DNA of 64,000 bases from Ceratorhiza oryzae-sativae (lineage: Eukaryota > Basidiomycota > Agaricomycetes > Cantharellales > Ceratobasidiaceae). The translations under genes were made by a program, and so were the position numbers. The notes under the pieces were generated by a model. The model was not told the DNA's origin and made no database searches. It saw only the letters and a list, made by a program, of their open reading frames with translations. The DNA is taken from assembly GCA_030998015.1 (NCBI GenBank), contig JARWMV010000244.1, positions 992,001 to 1,056,000 of the forward strand, in the 5' to 3' direction. Positions 20,791 through 33,885 of the stretch are shown here, piece by piece (position 1 is the stretch's first letter; every line of letters starts with the position of its first letter).

Positions 20791-22468
20791 CACATGCGGA
20801 TAGCCGCTATCCATGTTTTTGATGTCCCTATTCCCTGGCTATTCCTCCGACGACACTTCGCCAGCGCAGAATAGACCCTTGCTTGTACGGCAAATAAGTT
20901 CCACACAAATTCTGAGAAATAATTCTCCCACGAGCGCAAAGCACCGCTACACCAAACTAGGATGACGCACAGTCGCAAATGCCCATGGTATCCCAAGTCG
21001 TAGCACTGGGACTTTCGCACCCGGAAAATCTGGCTACTCTAGAAGCGTCACGAAAATCTACTCGTGTGAGTGGTTCGTACGAACGCAGGGGTCGAACTGC
21101 AAGCAGAAATGGCGCTTTCGAGCTTAGCTCAAGCGGCGACTTGCCGAGGCTACGTACAGGAAAGACGAGAGCTTTATATGCAGTGCGAACGAGAGTAAGG
21201 GTTCGGTATGAAGTTTAGTAAACGAGAGCGTCTGTGATCGAGTCCAATAATTAGGAGACGTCAAGAGGGGTACATCTAGTGGTAAAGTCTGCCAAATTGG
21301 TGGGCAAACGGAGTACTGGGCACATGCTTTTGTAGCAATGCTGCTACATTATGCGAGTAGTCCCGAGTCTGGAGTTCAGACAGGCCACTTATCCTAACCT
21401 TGTGGACAGCCCAGTGGTGTTTACAAGTTGGAGGCGCGGGAGAAGGAACCTTGCCGATAGAGAAGGCGAAGACGTCATAACCGCTAGTAAAATGTTGGTA
21501 GTGGCCCTGCCATCCTTTCCTGCACGTTTCGTACTCGAAAGTATAGATGTCATCGTCCATATGCTTTCTCATCACATTTCAGTCTGTATGCGCCCGTGGC
21601 GAGCTGTAAGCGCAGTCCCTTGCGCTCGCGAGGCTACGAGTCAGTCCGGGGGCTGGCGAGCTGCAAGGGCGAATCAGAGGAGGTCCACGACTGGAACAGG
21701 AGAGTGGCAGTAGGAAACTGGCTTAAGGAGAATGAGGGAAACGTTGTAACACATCACTACACGGGGTACCGCCTCTCAGGAAGCGCCGAATATCTAATGC
21801 CCGGAAGATGCCGAGCGGTTGACGGATGAAGATGAGGATGGGACAACACACGACAGACATCCGAGCGCTCGCGCTGATAAGCTTTAAATACACATGTAGC
21901 GGCCAAATAATCCCATAAATTAAAGAATCGTGGCCCCTATATTACTCTCAGTTATCTGTAATAGAACAAGAGATCCGTGCAACCTTCCGATTTCAGTGTG
22001 AGAGCCATATGGGGAAACCCACGCTAATAGGGATCAAAGGAGGAGGTTGAGTTGGCCTGTCACAAGAGGCTACTTTTTGGTATATAGTTAGAATCATTGG
22101 TTCCGCACATGCCTAGAGATTGTTTCTGGCCTTATTCGCCACTTTCACGCACTATGGATGGTATTTGTACCATTTAATTCACTCACGTATTGAGTCAGTT
22201 GAGTGTGGCTAAGTCCGTAGCTCGCGTATAAATCATCTGCTTCTAATCCTATCTGCACAGGTGCTATCTGGGCCAGCTTCAATCGGGCGAATTTGCATTC
22301 ATTTGATACACGTGCCAGTCCCGATGCATTGTGTGATGATGTTAGTGATACAGCGGCTGTGCATGAGGCGCTTGTATCCCCGGAAGCAAAGCTGTTCGCA
22401 ATCAACACCGGCGCGCGTCCGAATCCTCGTCAAGACCGTCCAGACCGTTTATCGACGCCAATTGCAAC
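20791..22468. other. Intergenic, no supported gene
   Basis: About 1.7 kb. Frames such as 21575-21276 on the minus strand and 21351-21713 on the plus strand are open for 100-120 codons but show no recognisable motif, plausible exon structure or start context. The last few hundred bases should contain the eS4 promoter. Confidence 0.4.
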
Positions 22469-23626
22469 ATGGTAAGTATTTTGATGCGCAGAAACGTTGA
22501 TTTATGGCCGTGCTTGTGGTTTGTCGACGTGGAATGAGGTGGAACGGTCGGATGGGCGGGTCATGATTGGATGGATCAGTTATGATAAAATGCTAACCAC
22601 GACACTTGGGTTTGTGTAGGCCCGAGGACCCAAAAAGCACTTGAAGCGCCTTGCCGCGCCCAGCTCGTGGATGCTGGACAAGCTATCTGGAACTTACGTA
22701 TGTACAAAACTGAGATTATAAGTCGGTGCCTTGGGGAGTTAATGCGAAGGGTTTATTAGGCTCCCCGCCCTTCACCAGGTCCCCACAAGCTTCGTGAATC
22801 CCTTCCCCTCTCAATCTTCCTCCGCAACCGCCTCAAGTATGCGTTGACCAATCGCGAGGTCACCGCGATCACCGCTCAGCGGCTGATCAAGGTAGACGGG
22901 AAGGTCCGCACCGACAACACCTACCCCACCGGCTTCATGGGTGCGCTCAGTCCATTCACTTGGCATTCTATGCGCGCTGAATATGCCAAATAGATGTTGT
23001 TTCCATTGAGAAGTCTGGCGAGCACTTCCGTCTGCTCTACGACGTCAAGGGCCGTTTCGTCATCCACCGTATTACCGCAGAGGAGGCGTCCTACAAGCTT
23101 CTCAAGGTCCGCAAGTGCGCGATTGGCGCTCGCGGAGTTCCCTATGTTGTTACCCACGATGGTCGAACAATTCGTTACCCTGATCCTAATATTAAGGGTG
23201 AGCAAAATGTTATACATGCGCTTCTAGCTTGTTCACTTGATGCGCGCAGTCAACGATACCGTCAAATTTGACTTAGCCACTGGCAAGATCACCGAGTATG
23301 TCAAATTTGATACTGGTAACCTCGTCATGATCACTGGCGGGCGTAATATGGGTCGTGCGGGAACCATCACCCATCGCGAGCGTCACGTTGGAGGCTTCGA
23401 TATTGTTCATGTCAAGGATGTCCTTGATCGTACTTTCGCCACTCGGTCAGTTTTATTACATTCCACTTCAAACACGTGCTGATGTGAAAATAGAATCTCC
23501 AACATCTTCGTCATTGGCGAGGGCTCAAAAGCTTGGATCTCGCTCCCCAAGGGCAAGGGCACCAAACTCACGATCTCTGAGGAGCGAGACCAACGCAGGA
23601 GGCAGCGCGCTGCCGAGGCGGCATGA
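22469..23626 (+). CDS. RPS4: 40S ribosomal protein eS4
   Basis: Component of the small ribosomal subunit that contacts rRNA; cytosolic. Six exons: 22469-22471 (the ATG alone), 22620-22697, 22760-22940, 22994-23197, 23250-23445, 23494-23626; 795 nt, 264 aa, the usual length. The N-terminus reads [20 protein letters not shown]. An S4-type RNA-binding region (about 40-105) carries [16 protein letters not shown], then the central eS4 domain with GRFVIHRIT, and a KOW motif [12 protein letters not shown] near 177-188. It ends [12 protein letters not shown]. The first intron directly after the start codon is common in ribosomal protein genes. All junctions are in phase. Confidence 0.97.
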
Positions 23627-23837
23627 ATGCTGTGTATGGAGAGTAGTGGTTTCGTTGCGATTATGCTGTAGGTTCCATGATGTGCTGTTCTATTACCTAT
23701 GCAATGTTATACATCTACATCGTGGATGTGTGAGATGAACGAGGCAGCTTGCGGAAGGATGACGTGAATTGTCCAAAATAATAGCGAGCGGCTTAAACAC
23801 AGAAAAATAGCTAAATAAATTCAAATCAACAAACGAA

Positions 23838-26800
23838 TCAAACGTGAGGGTTCCAGCCTAGCGAAAACCGTCAATTTGATGAGCATAAATGCAGTGATAC
23901 TGGGTTGAATGCACCTACCGATAAATATTTGAGACAGGTTGCTGGGGTCCGTCGCGGTAGCGATCAGGTCATTCACAGTGTACTCTACGCTCATGGACGT
24001 ATCTAGTTTTCGCGAGACTGACGAAAGTGCACGGTCGGCTGCCTCAGCCTCGGCGCTGTCCAGCCCCACCCCGTCTGTGTTTGTGTCAGAAGTGCCTTGA
24101 ATATGTTTAATCTTCACAGGAGCGGCCGACCTAGGGAGAATTTAAGCGTTTGTGTATGATGAGTTAGGCGGGGTATTCACCAAGAGTGGAGTGGGTCGTG
24201 ATTGAATACTTCCAAGATAGTCTTGATCACGCTCGCCTGTTCTCGCAATACACGCAACGTTTCCTCCGCACAACGTCTGAAGACGCCTTCTGTCCCAGAC
24301 GAGCCTAAACCATCTACCATATCTGCAGTCAGCCGGAATGGGACGGTCTCGGGAATGGGTAAAAGCCGGCCCTGCGTAAGTATTTTAGCGTGGTGGAATA
24401 AAGATGAGGATGGATTTAATATACCTGATCGAATGCAATGCCGAGATCAATATGAACAACTTCTCCTGTCACGTTGTGGATCAAAATATTGGATAAATGT
24501 CTATCTCCTAGCCCTAGTATGTGCCCGACGATCGAGGTAGTAGCAGCAGACCTTTGGTAATTGAGACGCATATCAAACCAAGCGGTTGGGAGTTTATGAG
24601 CCTCGGTGAAAAAGTGGCGCATAACCGGCTTGAAATTCTCTCGGATCTCCATAAACGCTTCAAGGAGTGCTTGAGGTTTGCCAGTAGTACGAGCTTTACG
24701 AAGAAGGTCGGTGCATTTTGGTGGCGGCCAGTCGTTAGGATGGTATCTGGGACGCGAATATTGGGATAATATCTCCACATGTTCTAAAATCTGAACATAC
24801 TTTCTATGAGCACTGAGAACCCATCCACCAAGCGGCATGGTGTTGGTGACAAACTCTAACATGCCAGCCTGCGCAGCTAATGGAATAACTTTGTACGTCC
24901 TAACTCTGAGTTTGCGCTTCTTGCTAGCCCGATCCCGCTGGAGAAGGATGTTTACGAGCTCGAATACTTGCTCCATAACTGCATCCTGTCGTAAATCGTC
25001 TTCACCCTCGCCCTTGAACTATGATATCATGAGAAACAGGTGGATGTTTTTGAATATCGACTAGGCGTACCAATTGCTTGTACCGTTCTCCGTCATCGCC
25101 AAGGCAGTCACTAATCTTGGGGAGATTGATCCCACCAGCCGTCGAAAACTTGCTCCCATACCGCTGAACACGTACAATCGTTTCCTCGTATCGGCAAGTC
25201 AAATCGATTGGGGTGTATGCAGTTGAGACAGGTACATCCAAGTCTTTCAGCTTTGCGATTTCGAGGTGTGTGGGCACCATCTTGGTCTTGCTGTCTTTGA
25301 GCACCTTATCCGCTTTGAGCGAGTACTTTGCCCACTGGAGACAGGCATCACACAGCCGAATGAATTGAGACACTCGTTTACCAACTTGGGGATCACGTTG
25401 GAGTTGATCAAGGATGGCACGAGCAGCATCGTCTCGTCCATTCTGAGATTGAAGATCAGTGGCCACATATCGAGATTGTCTTCGGCTAGCTGTTGCGGCA
25501 GCTGGGGCTCGGGGAGAAGCAAGAGCATATACTTGGTAAAGCGTATGGAAGGGATGATCTCGGCAAAGGCGAGCCATCAAGTTGCGAACGTTGTGATGCC
25601 CCGGGTCGTCTGCGGAGGATAATCGTGCAGAAATTTGGTGCGCAAGAAAAGCAAATTTATGCGACGGAATCTCCTGGAGTGCCTTTTGGAGAATCGAGCT
25701 GTTCAGAGAATCGTCGGCAAAGTTTGTAAACCATAGGGACGATAGCCGAATGATGGTCTCATTGTTCTGAGAATCGTCGGCGACCAAACATTTGGCGTAC
25801 ATCTCAATGGCTTGCTCCAGGAAGACTCGTTGAGATTTGTGGAATCTTTCAAATTGTTCTGTGTCGGCCTTGAGCAAGGCTTGGGACTTGCGCTGTTGTT
25901 GCGTCAACTGGGGGTTCCCGGCCAACGATCGCAAGCTCTCTCCGATCTGTGTCAGCTCATTCTTTTTCCGGTCCATCCTAGCCTTGATACGCCTAACTTC
26001 AGGAGAGGACCTCAGAACCGTAAGATATTGTTCTTCAGCGAACTTGGCGTAACGATGATAGACGATGGCGTGCGAAGGGTGGCGACGAAGATCCTTTAAC
26101 ATTTTCTCAGCTCGTCCAAAGTATTTCTCCCGAATATCCATAGGTTGCTCCAGCCGGGCATCTGAAATCCACGTGCCCTGTTAAACAATTAATATAGTGC
26201 GAAACGGTACTTGCAGGTTGAACTTGCCATGAGTGAAAGAAGCTGTGAGATCGGGATGATATCTCTTGAATGAATGCGCCCACCCAGTTGTCGACCAAGG
26301 AACTGCTTCAAGAACTCAATAGCCATTTTTTGCTCGTTTTGGGTCCACATGACACTTGCAAACTCCTGGGCATAGTCGGATTCGTTTTGAACAGTGCCAT
26401 TGTTAGCCCTTGTGATTGAATTGAGCGCTATTTGGGATTTCTGTGCATCTCGAGCTGCCTCAGACAACCGTATGAGCAACTCTTGTTCAGTTTTCAGCAG
26501 CAGTTTCGTGGGTTCAGAGTCCAGGTTCCCTATCTGTAGACTACGGTTTTTGTGAATGCCGGCTCGCAGCAAAGAAAGACGTGTCGCAACAAGACATTCG
26601 TAATCATCAAACCTAGTTGTAGAAGCGGGTGAATCTTTTGAGAACTAATACAAATAAGTGTACGTACTCGAAATCCGTAGAGAGTGAAGTAAATGCGTGG
26701 TTCCCAGCCGCCTGGTCGAGATTTGAGGCTTCCAAATACCTCTGGACTTCTCCGATGCACATCAGGGCTCGTGTACATAGATGGATCTGTGACATATCCT

Positions 26801-29800
26801 CGAGACCAAGTACTCTCAGGCGCTCCAGCTCGCCGCGGCGAGCCTCTAACACACGAAGTTGCGCTATCGCGGGATCGCGTTCCTGGTGAACCGCTCGCAA
26901 TGCAAAGTATAGGGTAGACCCTGGGGGAAATTCTCCGGAGGTTACTGGTAAGTCCCAGGTCTCGGTCCGCCAGCCGAGAGAGTATCCATTATCCGCAGCA
27001 GGTACTTGCGCGCGCTGAGAACCATTAATCATCGCCATTGCCATATTGTCGAATCCAAAGGACTGTAGCGAGTTTACTATATCTGGTATGCTCGAGGCAG
27101 GTGTTCCAGGGCTTTCGAACATTGCTCCGAGGAAATGGAATGCCTTGTCCCATCGACCCTCATGATGGAAACGCCGAATCAAGTGTGTCTGCACATCATC
27201 ACTCTTAATTCCGTAGAACCCGTCGGGCTCGTCGATATGATTATAAATATCATAGAGTATTTCCTCAGTACTGCGAGTAATATGATCGTCGGGGAAGTCG
27301 TGGGTGCGGTCCTGGTAAAGTTCTAGGAATAGAATGGCCGTTGTGTAGGCACCGCAGCGTAGAGCGCCTTCGCTCAACAATCGGTAGTCGATGTCCAACC
27401 AGGAGTTGTACGACAACCAATCCCGAGGCTCGGTTTGTGAAAGCGGATGGAAATTTCGTAGGTGAAGAACAATTTGAATGACGCAGCCGATGATCGAGTT
27501 TGAGACCGATTGCTGAGCCAATAGCCTTGTTAGGTATGAAGAAATATAAGCCCGAGCTGATTCTTCGGCGTGTGTGAATTTGACAGCACCAAGTTGGAAT
27601 TCTTCGTGTTGTAGGATAGCATGGATCAAAACTGGAAGGAGCTGCTTGGCAAGCACGTCATCCGTATGAATGATATCAACCAGCTGGGCAAAATATTCCT
27701 GGCCCCTTATAGATGATAGTATCGCACAGAAATAACATCCCATCGCGCAGACCCACTTCGAGTAGTCCTCCTCGGCGGCCTTGATGTCCTCGGCAGCACA
27801 CAGCTCTTCAATTGACCTGGGTTCAAGAGCAAGCTGGGGTTCAACGTGGCGCGCATAAAAAACTCTTTCCTGTTGGACACTTCGAGAGGTCGAGGGAGTG
27901 CCAGGAAAACCATTCGCGTCAACATCCAGGCTGGACAGGCGACCGATTGTTTGATACGCAGTGAACACTTTTGATGGATCCTCAGAATATACGAGATCAA
28001 ACAAAACAACTAGTATCGCCATAAGTGGTGATGTTGAATCCCGTTTGCTTTTCGCAGCATGTATGCGGTGTATAGCATCGACTGAATGGTCATCGTGCTG
28101 GTCAGAGGTCAACGTCGCGATGCTTCCTTTGTTGGCAAACAGCAAAGCTGTGAAAGCTGCGGCGTCTTCGTTTTGTAGCTGGTCGCCTGAAGGAATACAT
28201 GATTTCAGATGCCAGAAATCTGCTTTGGCAAATGTAGAGGACCTTGACTCGCCGCTATTCGCGATCGAAAGCAGGCGATGAACTGTGCGAAATTTACTCG
28301 CATTAGATGCATAGTGCTGCAGAATGTAGGACATGTTGTCTGAGTCTAGCTCTTCTGCTCGGGATATCAACTCGGGATATTTGAGCTGCCTTGGCCAAAG
28401 CGCGAGAACGTTAAGGATTTCGGGTTGGAGCCGCTGAGATTCATCCGATTTTGAAGCCTCCTTTTCGAGTCTAGCCGTGACACCTTCCACCCAATCCATA
28501 AGTTTGTCTCCAAGTTGACGCATAAACGTGTTGGATTCGCGAGTATAGTCGTATGCAATACGGCCCATTCTACCCAAAACTTCCAGCCGGGGAGTTCCTG
28601 AAGTGATTGCAGCGATATGCTTGGGGATGAAAGTAAGGCACCAATCTAATGCAGATTGGGCCATGCGTGCAAGGTCGGGCTGTGTAAGGAGTAAGGAATA
28701 ACCATGTATAAGTGTGCGTAGGAGCAACCAGTCTTTGCGAAAGTGTTTCAATGACGCTACCACAATGCTCAGAGCCCGCAAGAGACGAAGTTGCTCGTTA
28801 ACGAGAGGAGATTTGTTGATCGCCATGAACAAACGATGTGCCACGTGATATGCCAAATGAGACTCCACGAAGAGCGAAGCCTGTTTCTCAAGGAACCAAA
28901 ATAGAGAGGCGACGACGGTTTGGGGCGCGAAGGCTGGCAGTACCGGATCGTGCATAGGGAAGTCATCGTCGCCCCAAAAATACTGAAAAGTTTCGAAGTC
29001 CTTCGCCGCACTGGCCCTGCCTTGCTGGCGAAACGCGCTAACGATTTCCTCGTCCGTTGCTCCATTGATGGTACGAACGATTGAAACCACGATCAGGGGG
29101 GCTATGCGAGCAAGGTAGTCCTGAGCTAACTCCCCAGCGGGGCAAGCGTCATTTGTACGTTTGAATATCTCACTCGTCAAATCAGCTGTTGCTTCTTGCG
29201 TCAGCGAATGGGTATTTTGGTCCAGGCTCTCTTCGTGGTAGAAAACGATGGAAAGGCCCACGACATCATGAAAACAGCTCCGAAGACCTTCAGATTCAGA
29301 TATGCCGATGCTTTTGCAGAGATTCTGGAACTGCTTTATGCCGTGCGAAGTGGAATTCCTCAGGCCACCGGCCAACAAAAGTGTGGGGCCAACAAGTTTG
29401 AAGGATTCTTCAATACGTTCTCTTGAAGATTTGTAACCCAGGATGTGACTTGGTATATGTGTAAAGTCCTTCTCGGCGAGGAAAGTTGAAAAGGCTATTT
29501 GAGATGCGTATGCTTCAAACAACTGAGACAGACTGGTTAATCCCATCCGATCAGCAACAGCGACAAGCACAGACTCCATGTGGCGACTGAATGAGGTCGA
29601 ATGATAGCAAGTTTCCAGAAGATGCCAATACGGACCACGTCTGACCGAAGAGCTCACAACCATGACGTTCCCGAGAGTGATGAAACGAGTTAACATTCCT
29701 TCGAAACTAGCGATCCAAATTAGTATTGTTGAATCGGATTAAAAGGACTGGGCTTACTCGTCGATAGAAATCGAAAGCTGGGCTCTAACATCTTGGTAGA

Positions 29801-32800
29801 ATGCCAAAGGGTTGGTATCCGTATGCTTCAACGACCTGAACACCGCAGCTGCAGCCTCTGCGGCTCGAAAACGCACCCGAATATCACAGTCGGATCCCAA
29901 ATTGACAAGCATGGTCCCAGGAAGGTATTCCGGAGAATCTTCTTCAGATTCGTCGTTGGAGGAGACTGACCAAATGGATTGCTGCGGGTCAATCGATAGG
30001 TAACTTCCCATCAACACCGTCAAACGATCCCTGGTCTTCCAGGAGTGAATCTTTTGAGTAACTAGCATCTCTGAGAACCAGTGGAGCAAAACCCGAGACT
30101 GAACGCTGTAGTCTTTATCGATGTCATCGGCTTTGGTCCACAGGGGCATGACACAATCCAGAAATGCAAGCAAAATGAGTTGCATTTTCTCGCAACGTGG
30201 GTGACCGTAAGACTTGAGAAGCTCGCCCAAATGGTCAAGCATGCTCTCCAAGTTAGAGGTACCCATATGGAGGTATCGGCGACGGATACACTCAAAGATT
30301 TCCGGTGCAAGCGTAAAAAAGGCCAAGCCGTCACAAGACCGGAGAAACTCCAATAGATTCCTGTCTCTTGTCGGTTCGAGATTAGGTGACTGTAACATTG
30401 GCGCGGCAGTCAGGAATCGGGTAGCGAATGAGATCAGAGCCTGAGAGGTGCGAGATACTGTCCAGCTATCCGCCGCTCGAATGGTGGGCTCAGAACTAGC
30501 TGTTCTAATTTCTGAAAACCCGTCAGCATCGAGTTCCGATGTCGAGGCTTTGCCTTCCCCAGGAATCGCTGGCTTGATGCCATGAATGGACTTCCGCAGA
30601 AACAAAACGAGATCAGCAAACGCAAGTTGGACCTAGAAGAGCCCAAGCTTAGCTCTGAAGCAGCGAAAGGGAACATCAAGAAACTTACGTCTGCCCATTG
30701 CCAAATCCTTCTCAGCAATCCCAAGCGCAGTGCTTGCTGTTCCTTTGTCATTGATTTCTCTCGATGCGACATGTGAGCCAGAGCCCGACGTTTAATCCCA
30801 GTGTCCACATCTGGGTCAAGAATCCCCTGCCAAGGAGTATGCTCAACGCGTTCCTGTCCGTCGTCGATAATTGAGTCAAATGCAAGCAAAACCGTGGCCC
30901 TCTCTTCTGGAGTCCACCTGGAGGCAGATAGGCACGGCGTGATTTTGCGAACCAATGCGCACGCGACCTTGATTACTCGTGTGTTTGGTCGCATTCCATC
31001 CAACTCAAGTGAGGCTTCAAACCAAAGCGCAAGACATATAAGATCAGCGGCTCGTCGCCCAGCCTCACGGGGCATAAGGGTAACGTCCTTCGCTGAATCC
31101 CATTCGGCCAGAAGATTGTCAAGAGATTTCAAAAGGAACGCAGAGGATTTGCGTGCACGGTCGCTTGGTGCGGCCAGAATCTTTTTACCGACCTCGACCA
31201 GATGGGGTGGATTGGGATGGGCTGTTGCAGTAGATGTGGGCTGAGAAGTGTCATACCTAAACTTGGGCAACCGAGCATATACGAGATAATTTCGAATCAG
31301 CTCAGTTCTCTGGCGGTCAAGAATGATTTCAGTCGTAGCGCAGTCGGGTAGGATGGTAAATGGGATTGGGGATGCGCATCGAGACAGCACGCATGAAGTT
31401 TGGAGGAGCTCGAGGATGTCGGCAGGCGAGTGGGTATCTAGACGGTTTCGTGCACCATTACGAGCAACTTCAGCCACATTCCACGTCTCAGAGAGCCAGC
31501 CGAGCACCTTATCCTCCAGATGCTTCCGGAAGAGCCGAACATCCCTACTTGCAAAACGAAGACACTCGACGAGAAATGAGCACACGCTATCGTGGGGGAA
31601 AGCCGGGCCTTGAACGAGGAGATCCGCGGCAAATGTTTCGATGTCTTTGTAAAGCGTTTGATTATCCAAATGACCGCTACAGATGATCGCATTTGCTGCG
31701 TGGCAAGCGGCACGGCATTCCAGAGCGACACCAATTCGTCGGATAGCATGACTCCAGAAAACCGCAATCTCGCTGGAAATGTTGGGTACTGAGGAAGCGT
31801 TCGACTTTTTCCCCGCACACGCAATTGTCGCACAGCATACGAACGCCCAAGAGGCAGAAATATGGTCGTCTTGGGACAAAAATGAAGAGAGGGTTGCACA
31901 TATCTCGGTTTGGGCTGTTGAAGGAAGTTCTGCCCAGTGTCGCTCGATTAGAAATAGTAATACCTGAAGGCGGTAATTGCGTGTCGCAGGGACTGCTTTA
32001 ATGAGCGAAAGGAGCGATAAAACTGGATTGGAAAGTCGGAGACTTTTGCCTCCGCGGCGGGGCGTATCTGAGATGGAGCCCACGTATGAAAGCGACTGAA
32101 AAAAATTAGGACAGAGATCTCATAAACAAGGCGTCCAAGCTCACTTTCGCGATGCAGTCAGCCTGAAGTTGCAATGCAACCCATGAAAGTGCATGGGCCG
32201 CAGTAAAATCGGCACCGTGTTTGAAGGAGGTGGCTTCGAAAGCACTACAATCATTGTCCTCGCATGCGATGCGTAACCGAAGCACATCTAAAGAAAGGCC
32301 TTCCAGACCGGATCGGCTATCAGGCTCCGCGTCTAGTGCAGCGTTTAGTCGAGCCAGCGAGTCGGCCCTTTGGAAGTGGGGGTCATCGTTCTCCATCATA
32401 ATCGGCATAAGAATGGTGAATGCTAGGACAAGCCCCTCCTTCACGGGTCGTACTTTGGTCGACCATAAGTCGAGGAGCGGCGACCACAACTTGACTCCAA
32501 ATGTTATGAGCTCCCTTGACCTGTTTAGTTCAAGGTGTACAAGCGCCGAATTTAATGCCCAGATCGCGTCTTGATGGGCGGTTGCCTCGACGGGGTATTC
32601 GACAAAGTATCGCTGTAAACAATACAAAATGGCTCTCGAAGCACCGGAAACGGACGTTATCATATACGAAGCATTTGGGTGGGCAAGTAAAGCTCGAATC
32701 AGAGCGACAAACTCGATTTGATCGAGGCGAGCGGACTTGAGGAGGGACCCAAAGGAAGAAGTTGTGGTAGATGCAAGTGGCGGCGACATGATTCTCCTTC

Positions 32801-33428
32801 GTTTCTTCGCAGGACTAATCACAGCTTCAACATCTTCGCCTACCCCAATATGGGGCTTGCGATCTTGACTAGCCTCGTCAGATAAATCCTCAAGAGTCAG
32901 TCGATGAGACAGGTGATCGCCCAACACAACCGCAAACGACAGGGCTAGCAGATGGGACCAAATCTCAGGATCAAGGTAATCCAAATGAGGTCGAAATCCA
33001 ACGACCGTTCGAAGTGCCTTGACGTATGACAGCGCAACTGGGGTGAAAATCTCCCCGTTGTGGACGATCATTTGGGTCAAGTGTGTCATGAGAGGTTTGA
33101 CCACTCGGCGATTCAAATGAGTGACACTCCTCTCGGTGAGCCACCTCACGAATCCAGCAGCTTTTTCCAGTCGCGCGGCAGTATCCGTCCCGGCCCTTTT
33201 GGAGGCCTTGTCGGCGGACACCTTCAAGTATTTATCCCTCTCGTCGAGGACCAGAGGGAAAGCCTTTTGGAATATATATAGCCACGCTTTTCCGTCGCCT
33301 TTATCGTCCACGCTAGCGACAACCGAGTCCCGTTTAAGAAGTTCCTGGAGTTGTTTCATCCCCTCGGTGCGATCACGGATCGTCTTGCCGACGAGCAGCT
33401 CCAAGGCAGCCGACACCTCTTGAGACAT
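23838..33428 (-). CDS. TEL1: Tel1/ATM-family PI3K-like protein kinase
   Basis: Nuclear kinase activated at double-strand breaks and short telomeres. Ten exons: 33428-32145, 32095-30689, 30632-29758, 29706-26669, 26612-26228, 26177-25071, 25018-24425, 24372-24181, 24130-23919, 23857-23838. They total 9114 nt, 3037 aa. The N-terminal TAN region reads [15 protein letters not shown] and [17 protein letters not shown] basic patch PAKKRRRI (near 210) could be a nuclear signal. Helical repeats fill most of the chain, then the FAT domain, with [19 protein letters not shown] just before the kinase core. The kinase (about 2640-2960) has [23 protein letters not shown] and [10 protein letters not shown]. 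The FATC domain reads [20 protein letters not shown] and ends GWNPHV. Intron 5 (26178-26227) appears to use a GC donor. Length fits the family. Confidence 0.95.
26178..26227 (-). other. GC-AG intron in TEL1
   Basis: A 50-nt intron with donor GCAAGT and acceptor CAG. It is the only choice I found that joins LLSLM to [12 protein letters not shown] in phase; the nearby GT at 26209-26210 is out of phase and would leave a 33-nt intron. Confidence 0.65.
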
Positions 33429-33885
33429 ATCGAGCGCAAGTCAAAGGGCACAGTAATCTCGAGCACGATGTTTTTATTCGGTTTCTGTGGTGTTGTTTTA
33501 TTTGTGAGTGTCAGAGCGATTAACAGAATAACATCAGAGCAATGATTGTGGCTTGTATCACAGATGAGTTTACGGCCCTCAACGCGTTGTGTCACGTGAC
33601 TAAACGCGCAATGTTATTCATTCGAGATATACGAGCAAATAACTGAATAGAGGCTGCTGCCTGTTTTCATTGGTGAAATGATAGCCGCTATCATCTTTCT
33701 TTTATTTAATCATATATCTATCAAACCCGAGCCGAAGTGGTCCTCAGGTTTCAACGGCTGGCGTTCGGTTTATTGACGCTTCCTAATTCATGTAAAACTA
33801 CCCGAGCTACAACAACCAACACGAATGAGCCGGTTGGGGTGATACAACACAGTCACTCGGAGCCACAGAACGGGGTTGACTAGAG
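33429..33885. promoter_or_regulatory. TEL1 promoter region
   Basis: 457 bp between the end of the esterase gene and the TEL1 start, both transcribed leftward. It contains TCACGTGA at 33592-33599 and no coding signal. Confidence 0.5.
33592..33599. promoter_or_regulatory. E-box palindrome TCACGTGA upstream of TEL1
   Basis: A perfect palindrome 164 nt upstream of the TEL1 ATG, the same 8-mer seen upstream of PIF1. Candidate bHLH site; function inferred. Confidence 0.4.

Noticed and set aside
26209..26210. GT donor for TEL1 intron 5
   Set aside because: Gives a 33-nt intron and breaks the frame of the following conserved exon; the GC donor at 26227 fits.
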